IMG/VR virus record: IMGVR_UViG_3300014502_000273
Span: 1-41,274 of that record
Origin: a virus
DNA length: 41,274 nt
Direction: 5' to 3' (one strand)
Shown here: positions 6,806 to 14,156 of the stretch, piece by piece
How positions within the stretch are numbered: the first letter of the stretch is position 1
Layout of the letters: each line of letters starts with the position of its first letter
Made by a program: the position numbers and the translations under genes
Notes under the pieces: generated by a model
What the model was told of the DNA's origin: nothing
The model's database searches: none
Seen by the model: only the letters and a program-made list of their open reading frames with translations

Positions 6806-8221
6806 CTAACACGGATAAAGCGTCGTACTGGGATATAATGTGGTACTGGGTACAGAGCACGCATAAACTGTTTCAGCGACACTTTCACCCCATGCCCATG
6901 AATCGCTTTGACTGGTTGATATCACAACAACGCCAGTAGTGCCTAACGATAGCGAATCAATATGCTTTGTCTGGAGCATTTTACCGAGGGTCTTAGCCCA
7001 ACTGGGCAGTAAAGTTCCCCTGATTACCGTCACTGTGTACGTTCTGACTGAACCGGTAATCTGTAAACTCACCGCAGAGATTAAGAACTGTTCGCCATTT
7101 ATCCCCAACGGAATGTGGGTAATAGTTACCATCTGCCCGATTGCCAATCCATCTTTTGTGACGGCAAAATTCAACTGCTCCGATTCCTGGCTAAATTCCG
7201 CTAATTGCGCGGATGCGGCTGTAAAACCCGCGTCCAAACTGTCTACAGTTGAGTCGTCTGTTATTGCCTCAACTATTCCAGTGCCCTCACCTTCTATCGT
7301 CTGCCGTGCGATAATCTCCGCATCATCTTGAGATTTAATCAGTACGTCATATTGGCCATAATAAGCAATCACCACAGCAGCGCCATTGGCGGGAGCGGCG
7401 CCTGCGGATACTACTGGGTCGGCTTTTGCCCAGTAGAAATCCTTGCCGGTGTCAACGCCTTTGATTCCGATAGTCATGGCAACGGAATTTACTGTAACGG
7501 AATTCGGGGCTTTCGCTATCGGATAACTGACAGTAAATGCCTTATTACTACCGTCTCCGTGCAATGTTTCGGTTTGTAATGAGGTTTCAGCTACGCCACC
7601 ACGGATGTATTGAGTATTGCGATAGTCGGGATTCCCCCCGGACCAATGAGCGGAGCCTTTTATAATGTCTAATGTTGTCACGGCCCATGGAGCCGGATAA
7701 GTACTACGAGCTACAAAATATAATCGCTTTAGCGGGTCAATCCACCACGTAAACCCGGCCTGTTGTTTTAAAGCATCCAAGCACGCGGACACACTGATAT
7801 AACTAAAAACAGTGGAGCCAATTACCGGGCCGCCTTGAATGCTACCGACAGTGATTCCTTCGGCTGCAAGATAATTAGTCACCAAATCCTGTACGATATA
7901 CCCGCATGTTTTATTGAGGTATGAGGCAGCGACTAACCTTTTGTCTGCTAAATAATGCCAGTCAGCGCATTGGAAAGAATGAACGATGTACCCATCCGGC
8001 GAAATATTGTCCTTTGAAGGGGTGTCAATAACGCCGCCAAATGCCAGAGTTCCATCTATATCGATGGTGATAGGCTGTCCGCGGTAGAAAGTATACGCAT
8101 GCAGTCGGTCAGGGACAGATAAGGAAGCGACGGAACGTTCCTCTATCCGGTTGTCAATACGCAAAGAACCCCTCGTTTGTTTATAGACAATTGAGGCTAT
8201 CGATACTATAGGATATGACAT
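6806..8221 (-). CDS. Tail-tip (Tal-like / baseplate hub) protein
   Basis: 471 residues directly downstream of the tape measure gene, with a one-base TAATG overlap. The N-terminal ~200 residues (ITIDIDGTLAFGGVIDTPSK...) resemble the hub domain of siphophage tail-associated proteins, which close the distal tail. A central GDGSNKAFTVSYPIAKAPNSVTVNS region looks like an inserted beta domain. Family assignment rests on position and general pattern. The C-terminus repeats STTLYPSTTLYPC. Confidence 0.75.
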   Translation of the reverse strand: MSYPIVSIASIVYKQTRGSLRIDNRIEERSVASLSVPDRLHAYTFYRGQPITIDIDGTLAFGGVIDTPSKDNISPDGYIVHSFQCADWHYLADKRLVAASYLNKTCGYIVQDLVTNYLAAEGITVGSIQGGPVIGSTVFSYISVSACLDALKQQAGFTWWIDPLKRLYFVARSTYPAPWAVTTLDIIKGSAHWSGGNPDYRNTQYIRGGVAETSLQTETLHGDGSNKAFTVSYPIAKAPNSVTVNSVAMTIGIKGVDTGKDFYWAKADPVVSAGAAPANGAAVVIAYYGQYDVLIKSQDDAEIIARQTIEGEGTGIVEAITDDSTVDSLDAGFTAASAQLAEFSQESEQLNFAVTKDGLAIGQMVTITHIPLGINGEQFLISAVSLQITGSVRTYTVTVIRGTLLPSWAKTLGKMLQTKHIDSLSLGTTGVVVISTSQSDSWAWGESVAETVYACSVPSTTLYPSTTLYPC

Positions 8222-10545
8222 TAATTCTTTAACCCTGTTCTCAGTTGCATTCTACTCACTAACATATCGCCAATTTTGTCGATGTCCCTGTCATCACGGA
8301 TTACCATATTTGGGAAGGTGATATTGAAAACGTTCCCGGCCGGCCCGACTCTTTCCGGTCCCGCTTCACCGGCGATGGCATAAGGCCGCATAGTGCGCAA
8401 AGAGGTCAATAATGTGGGTTCTGGTATCATTCCACCGGAGGCGTAACCGGGAAGGCCGGGAAGCGTCGGCTGTAACCAGGGATTTGGTGGCGGATTAAAT
8501 CCTCCCGTTGTCGGGGATGTTGGCGTTGGAGGTGCAGGTATTGCTCCAGTCGCTGCCATCTGACCGACTAAAGCATTATATGCAGTTACAAAATCAGCCA
8601 TCGACTTAGTTTTGTCTGCCAGAAGTGCGTTAAAGGCTGTCTCATCCGCGGTATAGTTAGCCAAATGAGCAGCAAGGGTGGCATTGGCAGAATCTATCTC
8701 ATATTTACTATAAAGTTGGACATCAGCAAGTTGTTGGTCAAGCAGTGCCTTTTCTGCATCATATGCAGTTTTGGCAATATCTTTTTGGGTTTGCGCTGAA
8801 GTACGGGCATCATCCTCTTGTTGGCGAAGAGTTGTAATCTGGTCATCAATCGCTCGCCTGGCTGCATCATCAGCAATTGACTGTAATAGATCAGCGAGTT
8901 CTTTTTGAAGTGCCGCTTTTCTATCAGCATCCGTTTCCGCTAATATCTGACTCTGTAACGATGCTATTCTATCTTGATTTTGACGCGCTGTAATCGCGTC
9001 CTGATTGGCTTGCTGTTGCTTTTGTAATGCTGCAATCTGGTCATCAAGCGCACTAAGTGTATTACCCAGTGTTGCGTCAATTAACTTGATAGTGGCGTTA
9101 TACTCATCATCGAGTAATCCCATTTTGGTGTCATGCGCGGTCTGGGCGGCGTCAAGTGCTTTATTTATCGCGGCTATCTGAGTATCCGCAAGAGTCAGAG
9201 CGTTTGCTTTAGCGGTGGCCGTATAATTCTTGATATTGTCAGACATATCCGAAGCGGATTGTTTAGAAGCATTGGCGAGGTCTATTAATGCCGCCCGCAT
9301 CGTAATCGCATTTCTCGAACTATCAATGAGGCTATTTGACCAGTCAGTAATTTCCTTCCGGGCATTTACCATTTTGTTGCCAAAATCTACAATTGATTGC
9401 CCCAGGTCCTTATTAAAAAGGCCGACGAGTTTACCTATTCCCTCGGTTATTACACCAAACATTTTTCCGTAGAATTCTATAAAGGGCAAGAGGACAGTAT
9501 TTGTTATCCACTTTACAGCGGTCGCGAAGGCTATTTTGATTAAATCCCAGCAACCTTTGAAGAAGTCCACAACCTTCTGCCAGTTTAGAGCCAGGACAAC
9601 GCCGACGGCGATTAAAGCCTCAACGGCGAGAATAATTGCGCCAATTGGATTAGCTGCCATAGCTATATTCCAAAGCCATTGTGCGCCGGTAACTGCTGCA
9701 ATCGTGGTAGCCATTACACCCAGTGCTCCGGCGAATATTCCGATGTTTTTAGCCCAATCTGAATTTTTGTCTATCCACGTTTTAATATTGGCAATAATCG
9801 GGACAAGTTTATCGACTATATTCTGCAGTGTCGGAGCTAACGAGGCAGCCAGTGAATTAACGACTCCTGAAGTTGCTGTCTTCAACGTAGCGAAGGCGTC
9901 ACCCAGTGCATCCGCTGACTTCGCGCCTTTGTCAGTCCAGCCGGATAGTTGTTGCCCTTTCTCCATCATCTTTTGAAGGCCGTCAGCACCTTCTGAGAGC
10001 ATGGGGAGCAAGTCAGTACCGGAGCGGCCGAAGATTTTAACAGCCATTGCAGAACGTGACATGGGGTCTGGTATTTTGGCAATACTATTCGCAATCTTAA
10101 GAAACTGCTCTTCGGGTGATAATCCAATCAGGTCAGACGTGCTAATACCTAAGTCCTTGAGGGCTTTAGCAGTGGCGGATGTTGGGTCTTTGGCCTCTTC
10201 CATAGCTACGGATACACGCTTGATAGCCGTCTCAACAGTACCTAATGAAGCTCCATTTTGTTCAGCTGCGTATTGTAACCCAGCCAGGACTTTAGCTGAC
10301 ACACCTGTTTTCAGTGACAGGTCATATAATTCGGAGCCGACTGAGACGTAAGACTGCACTATCTTTGTCATCGACGCCATAATAGCGGTACCCATTGCGG
10401 CTTGTTGAATGGCGATGCCTTTTAGCGAGTCCTGCCATGACTTGGATGTTTTAGAGACTGCATTTTCAGAATCATTCAAGCCTGAAATCAAAGAACTATT
10501 ATCGAGTCCTAACTTTACGAGTAAGTCTCCGACTGTAATCGCCAT
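8221..10545 (-). CDS. Tail tape measure protein
   Basis: 774 residues. It sets tail length and is ejected with DNA. The N-terminus carries the TMP core pattern (AAEQNGASLGTVETAIKRV, SRSAMAVKIFGRSGTDLLPM, about 93-190), then hydrophobic helices (about 268-330), and a long coiled coil (about 440-640) rich in Asp/Gln/Ala (DDQIAALQKQQQ). The C-terminus is Pro/Gly-rich with GYASGGMIPEP and AIAGEAGPERVG, the usual tail-binding end. At about 0.15 nm per residue the tail would be near 115 nm. ATG at 10545 faces the + strand gene at 10589. Confidence 0.93.
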   Translation of the reverse strand: MAITVGDLLVKLGLDNSSLISGLNDSENAVSKTSKSWQDSLKGIAIQQAAMGTAIMASMTKIVQSYVSVGSELYDLSLKTGVSAKVLAGLQYAAEQNGASLGTVETAIKRVSVAMEEAKDPTSATAKALKDLGISTSDLIGLSPEEQFLKIANSIAKIPDPMSRSAMAVKIFGRSGTDLLPMLSEGADGLQKMMEKGQQLSGWTDKGAKSADALGDAFATLKTATSGVVNSLAASLAPTLQNIVDKLVPIIANIKTWIDKNSDWAKNIGIFAGALGVMATTIAAVTGAQWLWNIAMAANPIGAIILAVEALIAVGVVLALNWQKVVDFFKGCWDLIKIAFATAVKWITNTVLLPFIEFYGKMFGVITEGIGKLVGLFNKDLGQSIVDFGNKMVNARKEITDWSNSLIDSSRNAITMRAALIDLANASKQSASDMSDNIKNYTATAKANALTLADTQIAAINKALDAAQTAHDTKMGLLDDEYNATIKLIDATLGNTLSALDDQIAALQKQQQANQDAITARQNQDRIASLQSQILAETDADRKAALQKELADLLQSIADDAARRAIDDQITTLRQQEDDARTSAQTQKDIAKTAYDAEKALLDQQLADVQLYSKYEIDSANATLAAHLANYTADETAFNALLADKTKSMADFVTAYNALVGQMAATGAIPAPPTPTSPTTGGFNPPPNPWLQPTLPGLPGYASGGMIPEPTLLTSLRTMRPYAIAGEAGPERVGPAGNVFNITFPNMVIRDDRDIDKIGDMLVSRMQLRTGLKN

Positions 10546-10561
10546 TTTTTACCACCTGTGA

Positions 10562-10567
10562 TATACT
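10562..10567 (+). promoter_or_regulatory. -10-like box for SHOCT gene
   Basis: TATACT lies 21 bp before the ATG at 10589. No good -35 hexamer is visible. It is the only candidate promoter in the 43-bp gap between divergent genes. Confidence 0.35.
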
Positions 10568-10588
10568 TTCTAAAAAAGGAGGGTGAAT

Positions 10589-11062
10589 ATGTCGAGTAAG
10601 CTGTTGTATACAGGTATTGGCATCGGTGGCCAACTGGAATTATGGGGTGATAGGGTTGTAATAAAACGTTCCGGGGCGGTTGCTGCTGTTTCGGGCGGTC
10701 TGGAAGGAAGGCTGGGGGATAAAACTATTCCCTTATCGCAAATATCGGCTGTTCAATTCCGTAAAGCTACTATGATGTTTAACGGCTACATATCATTCTC
10801 TTTCTTTGGTGGTCGAGAGATTAACGGCTACAACGAAGCTGCCAAAAACGAAAACTCCGTGATATTTTATATGTGGAATCAAAAGCCTTTTCTGTTAATA
10901 AAATCATCTTTAGACGCTTATTTGGCTGAAGGTGAGAATGAAACAGAAGATGAACCTGTTTCAGATTACAATAACCTTGAGGAATTGGCGGAATTAAGAG
11001 ATAAGGGAATTATCACTGCCGCTGATTTTGATGCTAAAAAGAAACAAATACTAGGCATTTAA
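10589..11062 (+). CDS. DUF4429/PH-like protein with SHOCT domain, probable moron
   Basis: 157 residues. The N-terminal ~115 residues form a PH-like DUF4429-type domain (LELWGDRVVIKRSG, KTIPLSQISAVQFRK, NGYISFSFFGG); the C-terminal 30 residues are a SHOCT motif (LEELAELRDKGIITAADFDA), a short helical module common in secreted or membrane-associated bacterial proteins. ATG at 10589 is favoured over GTG at 10583 by AAAAGGAGGGTGAAT. It runs against the tail operon and its stop TAA overlaps the convergent gene's stop. A moron acquired from a host is likely. Confidence 0.8.
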   Translation: MSSKLLYTGIGIGGQLELWGDRVVIKRSGAVAAVSGGLEGRLGDKTIPLSQISAVQFRKATMMFNGYISFSFFGGREINGYNEAAKNENSVIFYMWNQKPFLLIKSSLDAYLAEGENETEDEPVSDYNNLEELAELRDKGIITAADFDAKKKQILGI

Positions 11063-11259
11063 CCCGCTTTCTGAACCTTGACGCCCATTTTTGCAAAGAG
11101 TTCTGCATCCGAAACTAATTCATCATCTTTGTGCCTACTGTTTCCGTAAGCCTCATTTTGGCGTTCGTGCCGTTCTGCCATCTTTTCAACAAGCAAATTT
11201 AACCTCTCACGACTCCATGAATTAGTAATTTCTTCGGGTGAAATATGCCATTCGAACAT
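11059..11259 (-). CDS. Tail assembly chaperone, second ORF
   Basis: 66 residues (FEWHISPEEITNSWSRERLNLLVEKMAER...) with the W-x-S/P-E-E pattern of the T part of siphophage G/T chaperones. It is located between the first chaperone and the tape measure. Unlike lambda it starts at its own ATG that overlaps the upstream stop by one base (TAATG), and no slippery heptamer is seen, so reinitiation rather than frameshifting probably produces it. Confidence 0.7.
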   Translation of the reverse strand: MFEWHISPEEITNSWSRERLNLLVEKMAERHERQNEAYGNSRHKDDELVSDAELFAKMGVKVQKAG

Positions 11260-11657
11260 TATAAATTCGAAGGCTGTCCCGATTGAAATATCTTCGCGAG
11301 CTTTTGAGGTCGTGATAAAGGGCTTTCTAGTTCAACCACTTGCTCTAAAGCGTCCATAACTTCCCCATAGGTTGCCTGCTCTTCAAGCTCAGCTCGTGGC
11401 AAATCTTTGGCGTACTGCCAAAATAACTCTACCATCTCATTGGGCTTATCAACCATGAGATTAACCATCGTGCCTTTCATCTTTTCAGGGTCATTGCTCT
11501 CTATTTTTTCTAAGTCCAAAACACCCACATAGAGTTTAATGAAATCAGATGTCCATTTCGCAGAGTATTTAACCGGCAATGGTTTAATCTCGTAGTCGTT
11601 CCCGCCCAGGATAACCGTTACCGGTGATTGAATAAGTTTATCTGTTTCTGAACGCAT
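11259..11657 (-). CDS. Tail assembly chaperone, first ORF
   Basis: 132 residues, acidic, with DYEIKPLPVKYSAKWTSDF and a conserved-looking helical C-terminus. Position between tail tube and tape measure, size and composition match the G-type chaperone that coats the tape measure protein during tail assembly. Start ATG at 11657 follows AAGGAGAAGGAGAA. Confidence 0.75.
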   Translation of the reverse strand: MRSETDKLIQSPVTVILGGNDYEIKPLPVKYSAKWTSDFIKLYVGVLDLEKIESNDPEKMKGTMVNLMVDKPNEMVELFWQYAKDLPRAELEEQATYGEVMDALEQVVELESPLSRPQKLAKIFQSGQPSNL

Positions 11658-11684
11658 AGTTCTCCTTCTCCTTTCTAAACACTC

Positions 11685-11712
11685 GAGGGGAAGGCTGTTA
11701 CACCCTCCCCTC
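11685..11712 (-). terminator. Intergenic hairpin after tail tube gene
   Basis: GAGGGGAAGG (11685-11694) pairs with CCCTCCCCTC (11703-11712) with one mismatch. It lies 28 bp before the chaperone start and lacks a clear U-tract, so attenuation or RNA processing is as likely as termination. Confidence 0.5.
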
Positions 11713-11734
11713 TATAAAACTGACTGCCAGACTA

Positions 11735-12220
11735 TTAACTCGCTGAGTCTGTGATGGTACAAACGACGCCTGCGTTGTACAGGGCGGTAAAGGTAACCGG
11801 CACGACGGTCTTCGCGCCTTTCTTGTAAGCCATACCGACGTTGCCGTTGGCTGTGGCAACCGGAATTTCTATTACCCTGTTGAAGCCCGCGGGATTCTTG
11901 CCGGTGATTTTAACAGCCATCTTTTTGTTGACACCGCCGCCGATCGTGATGACACTGCCTGCCATTACAGACCCGGCAATCGCTTTGTCGATGTTGGTCA
12001 ATGAAGATTCCGCCATATTAACGGTTAGTTTCACATCTTCACTGGTGATTACCCGGTCAATCGGGACCGTGGTCTCTTCGACATTAATATCGGCTTCACT
12101 GACAGCGTATTCCATTGACGCGCCGTCTTCGGTAAAACCGACGTCAACATAAGAGCCGCCTATTGGATATTTGATTGAGAGCGTGCCCACGCCCACAACT
12201 ACATTTGCTGATGTTCCCAT
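11735..12220 (-). CDS. Major tail protein (tail tube)
   Basis: 161 residues, almost all beta pattern (VVVGVGTLSIKYPIGGSYVDVGFTEDG, VEETTVPIDRVITSEDVKLTVN), as in siphophage tube proteins that stack as hexameric rings. Position directly before the chaperones and tape measure supports it. A related fold is expected, but identity is not proved by a specific motif. ATG at 12220 follows GGAGGTTAAACAAAA. Confidence 0.75.
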   Translation of the reverse strand: MGTSANVVVGVGTLSIKYPIGGSYVDVGFTEDGASMEYAVSEADINVEETTVPIDRVITSEDVKLTVNMAESSLTNIDKAIAGSVMAGSVITIGGGVNKKMAVKITGKNPAGFNRVIEIPVATANGNVGMAYKKGAKTVVPVTFTALYNAGVVCTITDSAS

Positions 12221-12254
12221 TTTTGTTTAACCTCCGTTTTCTTATTTTTTCTAT

Positions 12255-12623
12255 TTAGGTGGGATTGGAAACGCGAACGGCAATATAGATGTCAGTTGCT
12301 TGACCGCCCGCTGCAGGTTGGAATTTAACCATTCCAAGAGCGTTATTCCACAGTTCGGGATTGAACGGCCCATAGACCGCCGTCTTGGATGCTGTGGGCG
12401 TCGGTGCCAGGGTTTCAGTACGTCCAAAACGGTCTAATACCGGTGTGAACGTAATCTGCTTTGGCGCAGCCCCGCATACAGCCACGAGCACTGTCTTGCC
12501 GTCATTGGGGAAGTAGAAGTAATCAGTGCTCGCCGCGTTACCAAGTTTCGCCTCGGCAACCACTGATATGTCCGCGTCTCCCGCCTTCACTGCGTTGTGT
12601 ACTGTCATAGTCTGGTCAGCCAT
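12255..12623 (-). CDS. Hypothetical virion protein
   Basis: 122 residues, small neutral beta-rich protein (MTVHNAVKAGDADISVVAEAK, YFPNDGKTVLVAVCG) between the tail terminator and tail tube genes. It ends with a ITFTPVLDRFGR...IYIAVRVSNPT section typical of capsid or tail decoration proteins, but I cannot name the family. GGAGG precedes the ATG at 12623. A terminator-like hairpin (12665-12686) precedes it. Confidence 0.65.
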   Translation of the reverse strand: MADQTMTVHNAVKAGDADISVVAEAKLGNAASTDYFYFPNDGKTVLVAVCGAAPKQITFTPVLDRFGRTETLAPTPTASKTAVYGPFNPELWNNALGMVKFQPAAGGQATDIYIAVRVSNPT

Positions 12624-12664
12624 GTTTTGTTTACCTCCAATTATTTTTGTTTTGTATAATAAAA

Positions 12665-12686
12665 AAGCCCGCCTTGAAGCGAGCTT
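12665..12686 (-). terminator. Rho-independent terminator (leftward)
   Basis: An 8-bp stem (AAGCCCGC/GCGAGCTT, one G-U pair on the transcript) with a 6-base loop is followed on the - strand by TTTTTTATTA. It lies between two genes of the structural operon and would reduce read-through into the gene at 12623. Confidence 0.8.
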
Positions 12687-12698
12687 GATTACTTGAAT

Positions 12699-12714
12699 TA
12701 TTTCTTGAGAAATA
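12699..12714. repeat. parS-like palindrome copy 2
   Basis: TATTTCTTGAGAAATA, the reverse-oriented version of copy 1, lies directly before the stop codon of the tail terminator gene (12715) and 13 bp from the terminator at 12665. Confidence 0.75.
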
Positions 12715-13182
12715 TTAAGATTCGAACGCGTGTAACCTCACGGGAATGTTAATCGCCTGTAGGAAGTCGGGCGTACTGAGAACGTCAGAGAGTGAAAAAT
12801 CACCCTCAAAGAACACCTCATAGCCTTCGACTACATCGTCCGGCAATAAGAGTTCAACGATCCCCAACGCGTATCGGCACAACTTTCTGAAACGTACTTC
12901 CGGTTCAGCATCCCCTACCATTACCACGATATTAAAGACGTTGTTGGACTCGAAAAGTCCGGGTGATTGCTGAGAACCGGGTGATAACTTTACACCCGAT
13001 ATGGCGATTGACGGCGTTTCGGGATAGTTAAACGGCAGCGCGCCCGGGTACCACTTTTTAATCGACTCCAGTGTTATCGTGTCATTATACCTGGCATTGA
13101 GCGCGGCTACCTTACTGTCCATACCGGCACTCAAATATTGGTACAGTGCGTCAAGTGCGCCTTCTAACAATTCCAGAGTCAT
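12715..13182 (-). CDS. Tail terminator-like protein
   Basis: 155 residues. An N-terminal helix (LELLEGALDALYQYLSAGM) is followed by a beta core (SIAISGVKLSPGSQQSPGLFES, FNIVVMVGDAEPEVRFRKL) and a YEVFFEGDFS... strand pair. Such alpha/beta proteins located between connector and tube genes cap the tail (gpU-like or Gp-minor tail). Assigned by order and size. ATG at 13182, 2 bp after the upstream gene's stop. Confidence 0.6.
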   Translation of the reverse strand: MTLELLEGALDALYQYLSAGMDSKVAALNARYNDTITLESIKKWYPGALPFNYPETPSIAISGVKLSPGSQQSPGLFESNNVFNIVVMVGDAEPEVRFRKLCRYALGIVELLLPDDVVEGYEVFFEGDFSLSDVLSTPDFLQAINIPVRLHAFES

Positions 13183-13183
13183 T

Positions 13184-13708
13184 TTATATACTCCCTATTG
13201 CTTTCTCGCCGGCTGAAATTTGCGGCATTAATCCCGCCCATTGCTTGTTCTCTTCGCGCACTAACCATGCTTGGAATATCTTCACCCAGCGCGTCTTATC
13301 CGCTTCGGTGAGATTGATGATTTTACGTTGCGGTAGTTTCCCGCCGCCCGTCTGGTGATAAATCGCCCAAGGAATCCGGGTCCCGACTTCCATATAAAGC
13401 GGCTGGATATTCTCAAGGTAATAAGGATTCTCGCCCATCAGGGATCCTTTCATTAATCCTGATTGGACTAATATCTTTGCGCCCGGGTAGTTCTTTGCCT
13501 TCCATTCGGCATAATTGGTACTGAGTTTTGCCCAGCCTTGCCCGCCGTAAGAGCCTTCACTGTCAAATTGCTTTTGCTCTATTTTTTTGAAGTCCTCAGA
13601 AATCTCCTTGAACGGTTCGGTGGCATTACTCACATTATCTGCGAAGCGTGAGAATGAGCGTTTGATTTGTTCCTCGCCTGCAATTTCAAAGGTCAACGTG
13701 AACGGCAT
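13184..13708 (-). CDS. Phage virion morphogenesis protein (Mu gpG-like)
   Basis: 174 residues. The GQGWAKLSTNYAEWKAK segment, then ILVQSGLMKGS, then YHQTGGGKLPQRKIINLTE (about 116-134) matches the PF05069 pattern of Mu gpG, a factor in tail-to-head joining. This agrees with the Mu-like head proteins upstream. ATG at 13708 is one base from the preceding stop. Confidence 0.8.
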   Translation of the reverse strand: MPFTLTFEIAGEEQIKRSFSRFADNVSNATEPFKEISEDFKKIEQKQFDSEGSYGGQGWAKLSTNYAEWKAKNYPGAKILVQSGLMKGSLMGENPYYLENIQPLYMEVGTRIPWAIYHQTGGGKLPQRKIINLTEADKTRWVKIFQAWLVREENKQWAGLMPQISAGEKAIGSI

Positions 13709-13709
13709 C

Positions 13710-14156
13710 TTAATACACCTTGTCTATTGAGAAACTTGGGGCGGGATAATCCTCTGTGTCAGTGTTGGCGTCACTGTAAATACTACCTACCAAACGCGCT
13801 GAATTGAAACTGGAGGGCATAAGTTTGCCGGTCGACAATTTATCCAGTAACGCTTCATACCTCGCCTTGAGAGCCTTCCAGTGAGGGGTAGCACCGGCCT
13901 CTGAGGTTTCAGGGAACATTGCCTGCTCGGCCATGGCCGCGGCACCCAATGCGTTCAACAATCTTAAAAATGTAATAAATTCTGCCGGCGCCGTAATATC
14001 TCCAAGAAAACCCAGAGCCAAGAGAACGGTGTCAATTTCACCTTCAATCAGGGTGATATAAGTCCCTACCTGCGTTTCGGTCGGGGTTGTTGTTGCACTG
14101 TAGGTTCGCTTGGGATTAAGCGCCTTCACGTCGTCGATACTAGCGTAATAACTCAT
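13710..14156 (-). CDS. Head-tail connector/adaptor protein
   Basis: 148 residues, beginning MSYYASIDDVKALNPKRTYS and mostly helical thereafter, typical of HK97 gp6- or Mu gp36-like adaptors that attach below the portal. It overlaps the repeat protein gene by 4 bases (ATGA-type). Assignment by pattern and gene order. Confidence 0.65.
   Translation of the reverse strand: MSYYASIDDVKALNPKRTYSATTTPTETQVGTYITLIEGEIDTVLLALGFLGDITAPAEFITFLRLLNALGAAAMAEQAMFPETSEAGATPHWKALKARYEALLDKLSTGKLMPSSFNSARLVGSIYSDANTDTEDYPAPSFSIDKVY

Noticed and set aside
11250-11300. Programmed frameshift between the two tail chaperone ORFs
   Set aside because: No XXXYYYZ slippery heptamer was found near the end of the first ORF, and a TAATG overlap gives a simpler explanation by reinitiation.
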